Shown here piece by piece: positions 12,351-25,899 of a stretch of DNA of 64,000 nt. The position numbers and the translations under genes were made by a program. Where the stretch lies: the NCBI RefSeq assembly GCF_031877795.1, contig NC_133942.1, forward strand, positions 4,774,001 through 4,838,000, in the 5' to 3' direction. Numbering within the stretch: the first letter of the stretch is position 1; every line of letters begins with the position of its first letter. This stretch comes from Strix aluco. Its lineage: Eukaryota; Chordata; Aves; Strigiformes; Strigidae. A model generated the notes under the pieces. That model searched no databases and had not been told where the DNA came from. It saw only the letters and a list, made by a program, of their open reading frames with translations.

Positions 12351-14123
12351 TATGTGGAAAAATGAGGGCCTACCAAGAGGAGTGAAAATTATGTCTGTTG
12401 GAGAGGAGAATCCTGATCTTTTCAAGACAAGATTGTTTGGACAGGGAATATCACAGGAGTCTGAAGGGAGAGGTTACAGCAGCTCCCAGCATGGAGGCCA
12501 CCTGGGAGAGAGGCCAGCATGAAGTTGATGGTGTCAGGAAGATGCTGTAACTTGCTGATAGACATAAAAGACCAAGCATGGCAGACCTCCTCTTTGAGCA
12601 AGACTGCAGGAGAGAGGAAAATCAAGCCAGGAGAGGGAGCTGGATAGGCTCCAGCTGGAATAGAGGAGATGAAGAGAAGCAAAATGAAAGGTTAATGAGT
12701 GAGAGAGGTTTTTAGGAAGACAGAGCAACTGCAAGTTTGGGCAGGGAATGCACAGCAACATCTGTGAGGGGGTTACATTCAGGGGTTGCAATAAAATGGA
12801 CTGCACAGAAGCAGCAGCAGCATCCCTGGGTGCCGAGTTAGGCTTGTGAATCAGATGGTCCTGCTTGCCCAGGCCTGGGAGTCCGAGAGGGAAGATGTGG
12901 CCCCTAGAGGTTCTTGGAGGGTGAGAGCTGTGGAGAAAAACACAGCATTTGGTGGATGAAAGGAACAGGCTTCATGTCCACATATTTGGTGCGTAGGATA
13001 AGCGTAGCTGGAACAGAGGGCTGAAGTCTGCAGGAACAGTGGCTAGAGCTGGAGGAAGACCAGGAGGTGATAACCTGCAAGTGGTCTGTTCTACTTTTTA
13101 GGATAAGGAAATAAAATTATGGGCTGGGACAACTGTTCATGTGGTTCTGGCACCTTTTGGCTGTGTATGGGGCACCTTTTCCCTTCACAGGGAGAACCTA
13201 AGTCCATGTGGCTTCCTTTTTATCATGCCAGCCCTTGCTCTGGCTCCTTTCTCCTGGTGTGCAGGGGTGTTCTGGCCTGTCCCACTGCTGCCAGTGAGAT
13301 ACTGTGCTATCTCAGGCTCACCCAGGAATACCTTGTTCTCAGCAAAGTAACCTCTTTGTCTGCACTCTTTGCCATCCAGAGCTCTGTTATTGATTTAGCC
13401 TATGAATCCAGCCCCAAAATCCAACAGCATGCCTTCAGCCCAGCGCTGGCTTTGTGTCACTGCTGTGCATGTTCTCTGCACCTCCTCCACACTGCAGTTG
13501 TGGCTTTGATTTGGCTTTGTGTGTGGTAGGATGTGGGCAGAATGGGTATTCATATATGGTGCCACACCCTCAGTACCCTTAGAAAAGTCTTATTCCATCC
13601 CAGGCCATGGAGATTATCCCTTGACCTCTGGCAGCTGCTCCTTGTCTAGTCTTCTGAGCGTCTTTTAAAGATATCTTGGACTGCCTTGATATGATTTCCT
13701 AACACCCTTTTTGACCTTCCTCTCTCCCCTGGGCCTGACAACTTGGTGCTTAGATGTCACCCATCATCACTGCTCCCTACACGAGCAGTGAAAAGAACCA
13801 CCTGATTTTTTCGCTTTGCTGTCTCTGTTCCAGCTCTCATGCACCTTTCATCTCCAGCTTCCTACTGCGGGAAAGAATTGTGGTATTTGGCCTCATGGTT
13901 ATCAGCCCAGCAAAACTGTCTATTAGCCAGAAAGCAGGAATCACACCTAACTGAAATAACCAAATCTAATTCCCATTGACAGGAGAAAATTTCCGTTGCC
14001 CTCTGCTAGTCCTGTCTGAAAGGGAGAGCAGCTTCTGGGATGGAAGAATAAAATGATGTACAGAAGCAGTGTTACCTAGCTGAGATCACATGGGGTCCAT
14101 GGTAAATCTAGGATTACCAGGAA

Positions 14124-14157
14124 GATTAACTGATATAACTGATTAACTGATATAACT
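14124..14157. repeat. Tandem duplication, 17 bp x 2
   Basis: GATTAACTGATATAACT is present twice head to tail with no mismatch. The duplication is perfect, which suggests it is recent or polymorphic. Confidence 0.9.
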
Positions 14158-14739
14158 GCATTGGTTAGTTACTCAAGCTAAGACATCAGAGATGATTTGG
14201 GAACCCTGGCTTCTTGGAGGGGTTTCAGACTAGATCCTCCTCCATATTCGGTGCTGTAGCTGACCCCCTGGCTAGATGCCTGTGCCCTGCTCAATCCCAA
14301 CCCCCTTCTGACCCCTCCAAACAGAATGTCTTGGTGCTCAGCTGGCAGCATGTTCTGGTTTAGTTGGGCTGTCTTGTTTTCTAGGCAGAGATATGAGTTG
14401 CCAGGTCTGAGTCTCCAGGAGTGCTGTCAACTGTACACTGATGTGCAAGGCCTTTCTCTGTCATCCTTCTACTCTTGCTGTTTTCTTATGCATGGAGGAT
14501 GGTGAGCATAAATAGCTCACCAAATTACTTAAGGGGCTCTCTCTCTTATTCCTGTATTCTGCAGGCAGGTTCCTTTCCAATATAATCCTGTACCTGCAGG
14601 GTTAGGTTCCAAGCATCAGTCATGTGAGAGGACTGTAAATGAGGTTCCTTAAAAAACTTGTTCTATTTTGCCTAAGGCCATAATGGGGAAACTGCTGTGT
14701 TTCCATTAAATCCCCTTTGTATCAATCTGTAGAGCTCGG

Positions 14740-14860
14740 CTGTGGGCATTAGGTGCCGGGATCCCAATAGGCCACTAATTAATTACCAACCCCACATTCT
14801 TTATTGGCAATGCAGGGGCCTTCCGGCACCGCCTCTTGATAGTTAATTAGGGTGAAAGCC
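14740..14860. promoter_or_regulatory. Candidate conserved non-coding element (homeodomain sites)
   Basis: The block contains TAATTAATTA (14776-14785), TTAATTAG (14843-14850) and a TTGGCA NFI-type half site. It also has the uneven, non-repetitive texture typical of vertebrate conserved non-coding elements. Function and conservation are inferred from motif content only. Alignment to other birds would decide. Confidence 0.2.
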
Positions 14861-17800
14861 AAGGAGAGGCTCTGTTTCAGTGGTGATCAGTTAACGTTCC
14901 CTCTGGCTTTATTCCTTGCAGACACTTCTTGGCATTGTGAGGGGAAGCCAAGATTGAACATATGGCTTATTGTGGAGCTCTGACCTTCCCAGAGTGGGCT
15001 GGAATTTCCTTCAAGTGCCACTCAAAAGCCTACCTGATGCCATGGAAAGCCTCCGTGTCATTTCTGGGAAAATAAACCCACAGGCAAAGTACCAGTAGTT
15101 GCTGTGCTCTCATGTTCTTCCTTACTATACAGCATGGACAGCTGAGCAACTTTTGATGGGGCAGTAGGAGAAGACCACCTATGAAGTCTTCTTTGCAGGG
15201 CTCAATGCTCAAAGGTGGTAAACAGCAGCATAGCTCCGTGGATGCTCTGTGGTGGGGGCCTGCTGGCCATGGGTGCCCCTTCCATGGCTCTGTGAATCTG
15301 GGGGACTGCAAGATAACCGATACCTGAGGACACACTTCTACAAGCCACACACGCAGTCTGTTGGGATCTTACCTGTCATCAAACAAAAAAGCATGCTTGG
15401 GGTGAAGCACAGTAGTTCAGAAACTGTCCAGTCATTCTGGTCATGAAATCTGTGGCTGGCTGGCCTGAGAGAGACCTTGGATAAGCAAAATCCAACTGTT
15501 CACAGGGGCTTGCCAAGATCTGGGTGGGAAAAACCTTCCTTTGAAGAGGATTTCCCGTCTTCTCCCAAGGAGTCCCCAGCTGCTGATCTTTGTTGCCGTG
15601 GCCTCGTGTCTGGGATTTGCTTTTCTCAAGACCTTGAAACCCATTCCCTTCCCCAACTCCTTGCGGAGTTTGCTGCGGCCTGTCTCCAGTAATGCAGCTG
15701 TTCGTTCCTTCTCTGGAATTTGCTCTGCACAGAAAAGGTTTCTACTTTATTGCCTTTTGCTCTGCAGCAACCTAATTAGTTAACTTTCTATTGCAGCCTC
15801 TTCCTACAGCACTTGCCAAAGAGCTCATCAAAGCCTCCTTGCCCTGACGCTGGGGGAGGCAGATTATTAGTCTCTCTGTGTTCAAGGTTAGAGGAGATGT
15901 TTCCTTCTCTTGTGAACTGGCAACTCTTCCAGACAAATCTTTAGCCTCTCCATTCAAGATCAAAACTGCGGGCAGCTGGGAGGACATTAGAGTAATGCTC
16001 ATTCAAAGGCAGTGCTTTGTTTCCTTTAAGTGACTGTCAGCCCTGCCTCTGATGTGCTGAAAACAAACTGACTTCACCCCGCTGCTTCACACCTTGGGCC
16101 TGAGAGGAGGAGAGCAGCCTGTCTGGGAAGTGGCTGTGCTCACTAGTGACATGTGGCCTTGTCCTGGGAACCCTGGGCACCCATGTTCCTCCTGCCCTAC
16201 CCAGCAGGAGGCTGGTGGGACCTTTGCTGGGTCATCTCTGTCCGTGCCTGCCTGGACAAGGGGCAGCTCGCAGTTCTTCCTGTGCCTGGTGTCATGCAAG
16301 TGTCAGCCTCGGCTTTAGGGAGGATAAATGTCGAAAGGAAAAGGCTTTGGCAGCTGAGGTTGGTTTGTTCCTTTGGAAGCTCCCCAGGCTGTGACCCAAC
16401 CTCATGGAAAGCGTTGGCGTAGTGACCTGGGACGTGCGGGAATGCCAGAGGATGAACATGTCCTGTGGGGCTCGATTACTCTACTGATCTTGTTTCTTTT
16501 GCTTTTACCCTCAGCTTCTGCTGCTATGAAGGTGTCTGATGGGTGAGTGTTTCCACAGAGTGGACTTTACAAAAGATTCCTTCAGGTTGCACTGGAATGT
16601 CACATACTTAATTCTTGGCATAACTGGATCTGTTCCATCTTGGGGTGATTGGAGGAGTGTCCGGTCTCCCTCCTACCTTGATGAAATAAGGCTCATAAAT
16701 AGACATATTCCTCTTGTGGCAGGGAGACTGATGCACATATCAGGTGCCACAGGCTAATGTAGGCAAAATATATCACCACTGGCTGTGATTTCCCAAATAT
16801 GTGATGTCCTAGAGATGTGATAGTGTGCTGAGCAGGAGCGATATGTGAGAGAGCAGGAGAGCCTGGGTAAATACCCGTGTCCTGCACTCAGATTTCACGT
16901 GCGTGTGCCTGCGCTGCGTGCGGACAACAGCTGCTCAGGCCTGACTTTGCCGGCGTCCCGAGCTGTACGGAGCCCTGCAGCAACAGGAATCCAGCATCTA
17001 GGAATGAGTGTCAGACCGGCCCCAGGCACAGCCACCCTTCTCTGGAGGCCTTGTATGAGGGCAACATGGTGCAGAGCTGTGTATGGGACCAGGACCAACA
17101 GTGGGTCTAAACCCCCTTGGCCACCCAGTGACTCCGCTCCAGGAGATCATTTTTGAGTAAGGAAAGCAAGGGCAGGATTTGCAATGATGACTAAGGAGGG
17201 GGAACTAGAAATCGAGCAGGAGATGTTGGAAGGGTGTTGGAAGTTGCTGTCAAAGTCAGGGTAGCTGGATCTGACTGGTGCTGGGAAAGAGATCAGAGAT
17301 GACTAGGGCAGAAGACAGGTTAGGTGGTTAGAGTCATGCCAGCTCTTCCTTACTTGAGCATCTCTGCCCACTGCCTCTTTCTCCCCCAGCAACACCATCC
17401 CAGGACCTACAGGGCTGTTCTCCTGCCAAGAGTCTTCTGTACTGTTGCAGTCCTTTGGCTGGAGAGCAGCACACGGCTCCCTCCATCACAGCCTGCACTC
17501 GTAGGGCTGTGTGTATCTGTCGGTCTGTTGGTACTCGGCACGTGCCTCTGCTCCTGGGCAGCAGCTGGTAAATCCATTTGCTCAGCAGGTGCGTTCTTGC
17601 ATTCTCTGGAAGAATAGGCTTTTTGGAAGAGAGGGGAAAGAGAACAGAGGAAAAACTGGAGAGGGGGGCAGGAAGGAATAAAGCGAAGTAGAAGAGAGAG
17701 AGAAAAGTCAGCAAATGACTGGAAAAATTAGAGATGGAGTGTGGAAAGGACTGCGTGTCCCCAGTTGCTTTGAGCACTCAGCAGATCCTGTGGTGTGCCT

Positions 17801-20311
17801 GCTTTATTACTGACAGAGTTCTCCCTTCTGTCGGCTTGTTTCCTAATTGCTGGTCTTGTAAACTGCTTGATTTATGGCTCTGTTCATCAGTACTGGCCCT
17901 CGGGTATAACATGCTTTTCCTTCCAGGCTGGGAAGTGAATAACAAATTAACAGCCCGCCTTAGGTTCAATAAGAAGCTGAGCATTCAGGGATATTTATTG
18001 TGATGCACGTGCCAAATCTAACTGCTTAATTTTTACTTCTCATTCATGGAGGGTATTCAGCGACTCCTTCCCCAGGGCAGCAGCTGCGTTGTGGATGCGT
18101 GGTGCCTTTGAAGTGTCCCACAAGAGAAGCCACCAAGGAATGGTTTCGCTGCTGGTTTGTACAGAGAACTCAATCTGTTTCCTCGCAGCTTGCTCTGAAG
18201 CTGACATTGTGTGCCGTACGCGTTCGTCTCGGACAAACTTCCTTTCAGTACAGCCGAGGGATGAAGATCAAGTCAGAGAACAAACAGCCCTGCTGAGCCG
18301 GAACCATGACCCCCGGTGTGCAAGCAGCCTTCAAGCCAACCCCTGGCTGTCAACCCCGTGTTCAGTCCTGAGAAGAGGTTTGTCCTAGACCCTGGAGTAG
18401 TGTCCTTTGAGTCAGTGCAACTTTAATCATTTACTGAGCAAACCGAGTACCCCTGCTCCCACAGTCCTTGATGGCAGTCCAGTGCCTTCCACACTGCTCT
18501 GATCCACGTGGCTACATGGTCGCACCATGATGCACCAGGTTTATGGAGCACCCAAGCCTTGGTATAATAAGGTTTGTCCATCCCTGCCACCCCAGAGGGT
18601 TGTGAGGATGGGAGCTCCCTTGGGTTTAGAGCACGTGGCTGTTCTCCTTAACCAGTTCACAGGACTATGGCCAGGAATTAATGTCATGTTGATACAGTAA
18701 CTCTGTAGCACCACAGACATGCTGCAGCAGAGACTTCATGAGACAGAAGATGCTTGTAAAACAAAACCTTTGCGAAGGAAGAAAACTCTTGTAAAGAACA
18801 GAAACTACTGTAGAAGTGTGGGAGCTGTTCTGCAATATAACAATCTGCAGGTACTAGTTCCGGGCTTGCAGGTCTCGAGCAGATAAAGTTTAAGCTGACA
18901 AGTGCCCTCGGGACATAGCAGCTCTCTGCTGTCCTGCCCTTGAACAGCCTCTTAGGATGCTGTTGCTATCTCTGAGTTGCTTCATGGCTGCAGCAGGTAA
19001 ATCTGATACGCCTGAAAAGGGGAGTTCAAGGAAATGTCTTTGTGCCCTCTGCATGCTCCTATAGGAACGGGGCATTCAACTCTGCATCACATGAGGCTGT
19101 GAGTGAAGGAGAGAGCTTGGAAAGTCAAGTAGAGCATTAATATAAGGCCTGGAGCCCCTCAGGTGCTGTAAAAACTCATTTAGAGGGAGAGTAGGTGTAT
19201 GTCATATCCAACAGGATCCCTGATGTGACCTTCGTCTTTTATTTAAAATCCATGAGTTCTCACCTGACTGCCTCCTCCCAAATAACCTAGCAAGCCTGTA
19301 ACAAAACAGCAGGTCTTGGAGTGCAAAGCACGAGGACGGGACTGCAGCATTCTTCATGGGACACGGGCAGCCACGTACTATGGCTGTAGTCATTTGATTT
19401 CCTCGTGCCATATAGTCAAGGATCCAAGAGCACGAGGATAGAAGATCAAAAGAGCCTCTCGCTTGCATTTCACATGTCCTATCGCTGAGAGTATTAACTA
19501 CTAATTACTAAACTAATCTGAATATAGACTCAAAGTTCAGGTGTTACCACTTAGTGATAAAAAAGCTTGAACTGCTTTTGGTGGTGTGTGTGAGCGTGCT
19601 CACACCCATGCAGAATGTCTGTCATATTTCTTAAACTGCATGACAGGCAAGATGGTTCAGATACAATAAATGCAGGAGGTTCAAGGTCCTGGCCGTATCT
19701 TGCATCTGGCTGATCAGCCACTTGAGGCTGCGAGCCAGCAGCCGAGATCAAAGGAGCAATAGTCTGGGATCCATGTTCAGGGTGGGCAGAGGAGATGCCT
19801 GCACCCTTCTCCTCCTCCCATGCAAAGGTTGGAGTAGTTTCTCAGCTTGGGACCAAATCACCTCCTTTCTGGATGCTGCTGTGGGTGGCAGCACAGCACA
19901 GACAGCTTCTCTTTGGTCATATTCCTACTGTTCATACTGCACAAGGGGCTTTAAATGGGATCAAAGTGAAATATTCCTCTTTAAACTCTCTATTCACATG
20001 GCAAGATCGTCTGTGTCACCTGTGACCTGTTCCTGCCTGGTGGCTGGTATGGATGTAAGCACTACAGCGTTCAATCACCTTCCGGACAATTGAACAGGAG
20101 CTGTTCCAAACGCCATCGTTTTCCCTCTCCCCTGTCTGTGAGTAGGAATTATCTTGAGCAGGTCATAGCAGTGTGTGTAATAATGACTGTATCAGTGAAC
20201 ATAGTCCCCGTTGCCTGGATGCAGGTAAAAAAAAAAAAGGCTGATGGTAGGAAGGGGATATCTTACAGCTGAAGATGTGATAGATGAGCGTCTGTTCCAT
20301 CTTTAGAATCC

Positions 20312-20327
20312 TTTTTTTTTTTTTTTT
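20312..20327. repeat. Poly-T run (16 nt)
   Basis: Sixteen uninterrupted T are followed by AAAG and, 60 nt later, by CTCAG/GTAAGTAA at about 20393. The run could serve as a polypyrimidine tract or be a simple mononucleotide repeat. Confidence 0.85.
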
Positions 20328-21990
20328 AAAGTTACGATATTTCAGCTAAAGGTTACTGCCCCTCTGCTGTCAGGTCTCTTCCTGCAGCTCAGGTAAGTAA
20401 CTCTGTTCATGCTTCTGTTCTGTACAAAAAGTAAAACAGGTTTGTGTGAAATCCCTGCTGACACATTCTTCTTGTTCTGAATATGATGATGTCGGGGATC
20501 TGACAGGATCCGGCTTCACTGTGCATGTCCTGTGGTCACAACAGTCTTCCCCATGACCCTCCCAGCCTCAGCGGGCACTTCTGTCCATCCAGTCGGCTGT
20601 AGCTGGCATGAAAGGATGGAGTTGGTGGGGTTTTTGGGGGGTGAGCCCCCTGAGTTTGTGTGTAAACCTCAGGAACAGTGTTGATTTTCAGGTCAGAGAT
20701 CACAACCAGGACTCTGCACTGGACAGAAGAGGCTTCTGGACGTTGTACCAGTGGGGCAAAGAGGCTGTCATCCTAGCTGAGCGCTGTAACAAACGGCTGG
20801 TGTCAGAGCTGTGGGGCTGATCTGGCCAGGCCTGCACCTGGGTAGAGAGCAGGCTGCACACATCATTTTGGTGGCTGTCGGGCACCAAAGACCTGGGCCA
20901 AATGCTCTTCCCTTCCCGCTTCCGAGGTTCATGATGAGTTTCATCAGAGAGTGAATTCAGCCTTGAGGGTTCCTGTGGTGAGGGAATAAGGATTGTCACA
21001 GCCTTCCTCATCAAGCTGCAGCCTCCAGTGACTTTATAGCTCCAGGATGTCTTTGCCCTGTGGCTCCGTTGTATCACCCAGCAGTACAAGACTGCCCTAA
21101 AGAGCACAAAGTGACTCCCTCTAAAACTGGCCTTGGCTAAGGTACGTTTGACATAGGTCTGCATTGGGAATGCTCATGAGGAGCAAGCTGCGCTGTGGCT
21201 GTCTTCTAAAACCTGTGGGGACCGTGGATGTGAAATGGGAAACACCGGTGGTACACCCACTAATTACTCATTCACCCCCAATACATCCATCCCTCCCACA
21301 GAGGGACGAGGAGGCAGAAGCAAAGCGTTTATAGACACTTCGGGTATGGAAAAAGAGCTCATCTTGACTGAACTGGGTTAGGGAGTGTTCACAAGCGTAC
21401 CCCAGCTGGCAGATCTGCGCAGGGGTGGTCTCATGGAGCGGGACGGTGACAAGGCGTGAGAAGCAGTCTCAGCTAAAGCTGGCACAGCTGCAGCCGAGCT
21501 GTGATTTTTCTGCTTGTTTGCCCCGCAGTGCGCTCTTCCCTTGGCAGCGGCTGGGAGCCTACCCACAGGTTCGCTTGCAAGCTAGAGGGAGAATCTGGTG
21601 GCAGCCCCCACAAACATTTGGGTGTTTTCCAGATCTCTCCTACTCTCTGTAGCAGCTCTCAACTTGCTTGAAGTCAAGGACACACATTAACTTGCTGTCT
21701 GTCTTTCTCTCCCCCACACAGCGCATTAGCTATGCTCTGGCTCTTCGGTCTGACAGAGATGTGCTCTGCTTAGGCAGGAAGTGCAGGTTACCTGCAGGGT
21801 GACGGGAGCCTTCTCTGGCCTTTTAGGTGATAGAAATATTTATCCATTTTCAGTTCTCTTGAGTCAAGTGGGGGATGCTGCACTGCTGAGCTTGATCTGA
21901 GCATCCTGCCTCCAGATCCTTGGATCATCCCCACTGCTGGGAAGGGAGAGCTGCTCTCGCTCTGCATGTGCTCACCTCCCTCTCTTGCAG

Positions 21991-22017
21991 GCTAGACCAC
22001 AGATCAGCTGAAGCCTG
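21991..22017 (+). other. Candidate 27-nt microexon
   Basis: The acceptor CTCCCTCTCTTGCAG ends at 21990 and the donor GTAAGCTG starts at 22018. The interval is 27 nt, a multiple of three. One phase is open and reads LDHRSAEA; the other two contain stops. I do not know the host gene. Small intervals between good splice sites are frequent by chance, so confidence is low. Confidence 0.15.
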
Positions 22018-25000
22018 GTAAGCTGTAGCTGACCCTTAGCTCAGACAGCCCAGGGTCCTGCTTTTAGTTTCAAGACTCAGTCCCTAAAACCAACCAACCC
22101 AGCAGTGGTTGCACAGAAGCAAAGGCAAAAGTTGTAGCCCTCCTGACAGACCAAAGCTCTTGGGCTAGCAAGAGCTCTGCTGCCTCCAGGGCTAGCTAGG
22201 ACCATCCCACCTCTTCTTCCTGACAAGTCTGGTGTGCAAGGAGACACAGGGCAGGGAGTGATCTGTAATAATCCCTTCTCTTTGGTGACCATCCACCAGC
22301 TCCTGCTGGAAGACATCGCCCTGAGCATGGCAGAGCTCTGCAAGCTCCAGGTGGGGAAGAGACAACCCCTTGCCAACGGGCATCACTGCTGCACAGATGT
22401 AAAGCTCTGGCAAGGCAGACGCAGGGAAAGGGAAGTGACTTTTGTCTCTTGGTTACTTTGTTCATTGTTTAAGTAATGGGTGGAAGAAAGACTGCCGACT
22501 AAGTTAGGAAGTTATTGTTTAGTTGAGGGCTTATTTGTCTTTTGGGGAAGAAGACTGTGTTTGCCTTTAGGGGGGATATTGTGCAACAGCAGTTCATTTT
22601 AATTAGTTGCTGTTTCTTTACCTTGGCTTCATTTAACCAGAGAAGAAATTTCTGAAAGAATTTTAAAAAGAGAGGAAGAAAAAAACCCCCAAAACAAAGC
22701 CCAAATTTGGGCTAGGATCTGGGATCTGTTCTTCCAGTTTGTCCCTGATATGTACCCACTTAACAAGAAAAGCTTTTACCATAGAGGCAGAGGATGTGCC
22801 TCATTGCTTTCCCTCTCTTTCTAGCCTCTCCATTCACTTTAGGGAATGAATGAGGGAAGTCTCTGTATCTCTGTGGTGGGATTAATGGCAGTATGGAGAT
22901 GAGCTGAATGTATAATGGCCCATTTCCCAGGAGAAGAGGCCTGTACCAGCAGCAGTTTGGCCCAGATGTCTGTGAGGGCTGTATCTTTTTCTCTTTTATG
23001 AGAGCACCTGGTAATTTTCTTCTTTCAGTTCTTCTGCCCTTGAGGTTGGGTTGCATCAGATGCTCCCCAAGCTGCGGAGAAAGGCAGGCTGCTGAGCAGA
23101 GGGATGTGTCATGTAATTGACTGTTGCTGTGAGGGTATTTAGGCACCTATTTATCTGACTTTAGTGAGAATTAGGAATTAAAGAGGAGTTGAGTCCAAGA
23201 CATAGGATTTTTCCCTGCCCTCCCTTCATATCCATCCTCTTTTATATCCATTTTCCTCTCTCGCAGCCTCATGGGGAGGGAGCAGGAGGAGAATTCCCCT
23301 CTCTGTTCTCCCGCCTGTGTCTCCAGGTTGCAGCTGCCCACAAGGTTGGGGCAGCGTTGGGGGCCCTTTCAACTCTGGCTCTGCCTCATCACCACTTCTT
23401 CCCCCCTGAGCTGGAAGGTGACAGTCATGACAACAGCCAGAGAGCAGGGACAGGCAGCTGGGGTCTGGCAAGTTATAGGTCAGGGAAGGGTTTGCTTTTG
23501 TGTAGGCCATAAGGAAAGGAGCCCTCCTGGTACAAAGAGAGTTAAAAATGTCTCCATCAAAGCACTCCCGGCTGCCCAGAGCTCTCCAGAGCGTATTTTC
23601 AGGCTGGCGGCACTTGCTGGCAGCCTGTTGCCCTCAGAGCAGAGCTGGGTGCCTTCTGTCTCCTTTATTCTCTCCAAGGGCACCTCCCTGCTGTTCGGGT
23701 CTGAGTGAGCCGGGGGTCACTCCCACTTCAAGCCTTTTTTTTTCCTTTCCCTTTCCAGCTCCTTAAACAACAAAGGTGTTGAGGGAATTTATACCTCTGC
23801 CTGGTAACAAGACAGATCAGTGAAACGCTGTCACAGTTTTGTGAGGGCTCCATAGATTTTTATAGCTTTTCAGTCCTTGGGTTCCCAACCTTCCTTTGGC
23901 TTGTAAATTGCCCACAAAATGCAGACACAGCTCCTATTCTGTGAGTTCCTTTGATGATTTTATTTATATCTCTTGCTTTGTCTTGTCTTTTATTACAGGG
24001 AGACTGCAATTAATTATTATCCCATCAGCTTCTATTTAGCCTGACAGTACAATACAACACGCAGTGTCCAACCTTCCCCTGCCTCTGTGTGCACGAGCGG
24101 GCAGCTATTCTCGAGAAGAACAAAGGCACTAGCAGCTTTAGAAAGGGACATGCTGCTAAAAGGCAGCTTAAGAGAGTTCAATAGCACCAGCAGAGCACAG
24201 TTGTGATATGGCTAAAGTGACCAGACACCCCAATTTCGTTGTGATGCTCCTGATTTTATCTTCTCATCCAAAGTGTATTATAGACTGTCAGTCTTCGAGC
24301 AGGCATAGGCTTGTGGTTAGAGGAGAGGCAGGGCTCTTGTGTCTTTTTCCCACATCTCTGATTGACCAGATCTTTTCATGTCTTACCCCTTCTATGAAAT
24401 AGAAATTGCACCTGCGAGATATGTATAACAGTCCCTGCTTGTTCAGGGTGGGCAGAGCCTCAGTGGGAAGACGGGAGGTGCACATACCGAAGAGCGATGA
24501 GCAGCAGACCAGAGCGATCATAAATCTAGAGGAAGCTTGCCCGGGGAGCAGACTGAAGGAACTGGCAGTGTTTGGGCAGGAGACAACTTAGAGGACACCT
24601 GGTGATGCTCTGGCAAAGAGGGAGGGACAGATCTGTTATTCACATCTGCAAGGTAGTGGGAGGGCGAGAATGGACTTAACGTACAACAAGGGATGTTCAA
24701 CTTAGACGCTGGGAAAGTGGTAACAATAGTAATGGTGTGAGCAGATATCCTGGGCTGGAGGGGAGAGCCTCCAGTGTTGGAGCTTCTTAGGAGCAGTTTT
24801 GGATACGTGTCTCTTTTGTTCTTGAGTGTATGTGTCAGAAAGAGGTGCTTCTGGGCACAACTCTGTAGAAATAATAATGACTGAAGACCTCAAGAGCAAG
24901 CGTGTGTTAGACAGGAAAATGTTTGATGGTCATTTCAGGACTCATTTCCTATCCAGTCTTTAACACTGGGTTCTGTACAGGGAATATCAATTTTCTCTAC

Positions 25001-25089
25001 TGGCCATTCTGTCACTAGAAAGACAGCAAAGCTGTTTTCACTCTTCACTTTTTCTTCACATCTTGCAAAAATGTTTATTTGCCCTACAG

Positions 25090-25166
25090 GCCCATGGATG
25101 GCACGACGCTGCTGCTGAGCAGTGCCGGTGATGAGATAAAGATGTTTTGACAAGATCCAGTGCCAG
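25090..25166 (+). other. Candidate non-coding exon (77 nt)
   Basis: TTTGCCCTACAG precedes 25090 and GTGAGTGG follows at 25167. All three frames contain a stop, so if it is spliced it would be a UTR, lncRNA or terminal exon. A short frame inside reads MDGTTLLLSSAGDEIKMF before its stop; I do not recognise it. Confidence 0.12.
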
Positions 25167-25899
25167 GTGAGTGGAAGCTGCTGTTACACCAATTGTTTGT
25201 TCACTCCTGCTTATTTCTCTCATTGTCTCATTTGTTCATTTACACCTGATCTTGGCAGCCTTTGGCAGTGTAGCTCTCAGTGTGACCTCCCCAGACCAGC
25301 TAATGACAATGGAGCAGAGCCTCTGGGCCAATGTCCTTGTGAAAAAGTTCCTGTGGTCCTTCTACACCAGTGTCCTGTCCTCTTCTCCCCAGCAGAGTCC
25401 ACTCCATGCTTCAGAGGAAGCTGCAGGATTGGGCTACGATGCCATAAATTCAGAGGGATGTTTCTTGCTTCTGTCCTTCACAAATGACATGTGCTCACTA
25501 GCCCACATGGCTACCAGCCATTAGCTGGTTTAAGTTTTTCAATCCAAGCGAATGTAGCTGTGGGGCTCTGTGGGAAATGAAGGGCATGTCTGGGCAGGGA
25601 GGACAGGCAGACTGAGCTGGCTCTGCCATTGCTGTGGCTGGAGTGGAAGTGCCAAGAACTGCAGGGCTGAGACACTGAGTTGGCTGGTAGAAAACTGGCT
25701 CAAGTTGAGGACTGTCTAGGTTCACCCCACTTAATTAGCCTTTCTGAGAGAGCAGAGTGACTGGCTTGGGTGCAGTTCTGCTCAGGTGTGCTAACCTGCT
25801 CCTGAGAGTGAGCTGGGATGGTCTTGCAACCCTGTCTTGTGTTGTGAGAATTTAGGTCAGCTCTGCATTGCTTCAGGTCTCTCTCTCCCCCATGCTTAG

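Noticed and set aside
16515-16542. 28-nt interval between TTTTACCCTCAG and GTGAGTG
   Set aside because: Good splice words, but it is not divisible by three, and competing GT sites occur inside. No further support.
20091-20106. Inverted GAACAG / CTGTTC as a steroid-receptor element
   Set aside because: The spacing between the half-sites is five rather than three nucleotides, so it does not fit a glucocorticoid/androgen element.
20332-20393. Exon-like interval after the T16 run, ending CTCAG/GTAAGTAA
   Set aside because: The donor is good, but the acceptor AAAG is non-consensus before a mononucleotide repeat. A second AG 5 nt before the donor makes it ambiguous.
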